A stretch of 64,000 nt of DNA from Achromobacter piechaudii NBRC 102461 (GTDB lineage: Bacteria; Pseudomonadota; Gammaproteobacteria; Burkholderiales; Burkholderiaceae_B), in assembly GCF_001571245.1 (NCBI RefSeq), contig NZ_BCTK01000006.1, positions 1,054,001-1,118,000 of the forward strand, in the 5' to 3' direction. The notes under the pieces were generated by a model, which was not told the DNA's origin, did not search any database, and saw only the letters and a program-made list of their open reading frames with translations. This document shows, in pieces, positions 62,938 through 64,000 of this stretch. Position 1 is the first letter of the stretch. The number at the start of each line of letters is the position of its first letter. Position numbers and translations under genes: made by a program.

Positions 62938-64000
62938 TCAGTGGGCGACCGCGCTGGTCGCGCCTATGCCCGTCTGGCTGCGCACGGTCAGCGCATCGAA
63001 GGCGTCGGCCTCGTCCTGCGCGCGCTCACTGTTGTCCAGCTTGGAGAACAACCAGATCGAGAAGAACGCCAGCGGGATGGACAGGATGCCCGGGTTGGGG
63101 AACGGCGTGATGGGCGTGGCGAAGCCGAACACGTCCACCCATACCGTTTCGCTCAGGACCACCCACACCGTGGCGGTGAACAAGCCCAGGAAGCCGCCCA
63201 CGGTGGCGCCGAGCGTCGTGCAGCCGCGCCATGAAATCGACAGCACCAGCACCGGAAAATTGGCGCTGGCCGCGATGGCGAACGCCAGGCCCACCATGAA
63301 CGCCACGTTCTGGTTTTCAAACACGATGCCCAGCAGGATGGCCATGACGCCCAGAGCGATGGTCGACAGCCGCGAGATCCGCATCTGCTGCCGTTCGGTG
63401 GCGCGGCCACGTGCGATGACGTTGGCGTAGAGGTCATGCGATATGGCGGCCGCGCCGGCCAGCGCCAGCCCCGCCACCACCGCGACGATGGTGGCGAAGG
63501 TGACGGCCGCCAGGAAGCCCAGCAGCAGGTTGCCGCCGACCGCATTGGCCAGATGCACGGCCACCATGTTGGTGCCGCCGATCAGGTTTTTCAGCATGTC
63601 GAAATGGCCGTCCGCGCCGGTCGCGAAATATTCGGGATGGCGCACCAGCAGGGCGACGGCGCCAAAGCCGATGATGAAAGTCAGCAGGTAGAAGTAGCCG
63701 ATGAACGAGCTGGCGTAGATGACGGACTTGCGTGCCTCTTTCGCGTTGGACACCGTGAAGAAGCGCATCAATATGTGCGGCAGGCCGGCCGTGCCGAAGG
63801 CCAGCGCGATGCCCAGCGACAGCGCGTTCAGCGGGTTGCTGCTGACCTGCGCGCCGGGCGCCAGCAACTCGCGGCCCGTGGGATGCACGCGCGCGGCTTC
63901 GGCCAGCAGCGCGTCGGGGCTGTACTTGAAGGCGGCCAGCACCAGCACCGTCATCAGGGTGGCGCCCAGCAGCATCAGCACGGCCTTGATGATCTGCACC
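62938..64000 (-). CDS. actP: Cation/acetate symporter ActP-like, 3' part
   Basis: The C-terminal part (about 353 residues) of a sodium:solute symporter of the SSS family; the gene continues beyond the window's right edge. [25 protein letters not shown] is diagnostic for ActP-type acetate permeases, with many membrane helices following. The C-terminus ([26 protein letters not shown]) is the usual cytoplasmic tail of ActP. The position upstream of acs supports acetate or short-chain carboxylate uptake. Confidence 0.9.
   Translation of the reverse strand, partial: VQIIKAVLMLLGATLMTVLVLAAFKYSPDALLAEAARVHPTGRELLAPGAQVSSNPLNALSLGIALAFGTAGLPHILMRFFTVSNAKEARKSVIYASSFIGYFYLLTFIIGFGAVALLVRHPEYFATGADGHFDMLKNLIGGTNMVAVHLANAVGGNLLLGFLAAVTFATIVAVVAGLALAGAAAISHDLYANVIARGRATERQQMRISRLSTIALGVMAILLGIVFENQNVAFMVGLAFAIAASANFPVLVLSISWRGCTTLGATVGGFLGLFTATVWVVLSETVWVDVFGFATPITPFPNPGILSIPLAFFSIWLFSKLDNSERAQDEADAFDALTVRSQTGIGATSAVAH

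Overview
The window is high-GC, densely coded chromosomal DNA with short intergenic gaps. Its gene content suggests a member of the Alcaligenaceae (Burkholderiales), most like Achromobacter or Bordetella. The clues are orphan Bug-type tricarboxylate-binding proteins, a purC/purE/purK/Sua5 block beside class II fba, a BoxR-controlled benzoyl-CoA epoxidase (box) cluster, and many IclR and LysR regulators next to catabolic genes. The genus is inferred from style and content, not from a database match. I see no insertion sequence, prophage, CRISPR array or rRNA. One tRNA gene is present.

Layout. 1-3.1 kb: the 3' end of a phosphonate C-P lyase locus (phnL, phnM), a MOSC protein and an unknown acidic protein. 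3.2-6.2 kb: an exported hypothetical protein, a dicarboxylate/amino-acid symporter and an SMP-30 lactonase. 6.2-17 kb: a peptide/amide uptake and hydrolysis locus. It has two close paralogous family-5 binding proteins, an IclR regulator, an M20 deacylase, two permeases, a fused double ATPase and an amidase. Two near-identical 17-bp palindromes mark its two promoter regions. 17.2-23.8 kb: housekeeping genes (fba, purC, purE, purK, Sua5-type tsaC), with a 52-residue DUF5993-like membrane microprotein and dsbB set between purC and purE. 23.8-30.2 kb: a CoA-transferase operon with an IclR regulator and a Bug protein, an orphan amino-acid-binding protein and a ThDP enzyme.

30.2-43.4 kb: aerobic benzoate degradation through CoA thioesters. 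A Liv-type ABC importer, benzoate-CoA ligase and a DUF4863 protein are transcribed leftward. boxR, boxC, boxB, boxA and a MaoC-like hydratase are transcribed rightward. The two promoter regions flanking boxR carry symmetric TGCA-containing repeats that fit BoxR operators. No boxD aldehyde dehydrogenase is present. 43.4-47.6 kb: glutaryl-CoA dehydrogenase and a second ThDP enzyme, divergent from a LysR regulator.

47.6-54.9 kb: xerD, ybaK, then a LysR-controlled locus with a DHDPS-family lyase/aldolase, a Bug binding protein, an SDR and an enolase-superfamily enzyme closely resembling D-tartrate dehydratase. A DJ-1/PfpI protein follows. 55-58.3 kb: zinc alcohol dehydrogenase, a ribbon-helix-helix protein, the PbpG endopeptidase and tRNA-Arg(CCT). 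58.5-64 kb: an acetate locus of acs, a response regulator immediately after acs, a convergent hybrid histidine kinase, and the 3' part of an actP-like symporter that runs off the window.

The most interesting non-coding signals are the paired IclR-type palindromes, the paired BoxR-type operators, a recurring family of GGCGGC/GCCGCC hairpins in intercistronic gaps, and an unusual palindrome upstream of the DUF5993-dsbB pair.
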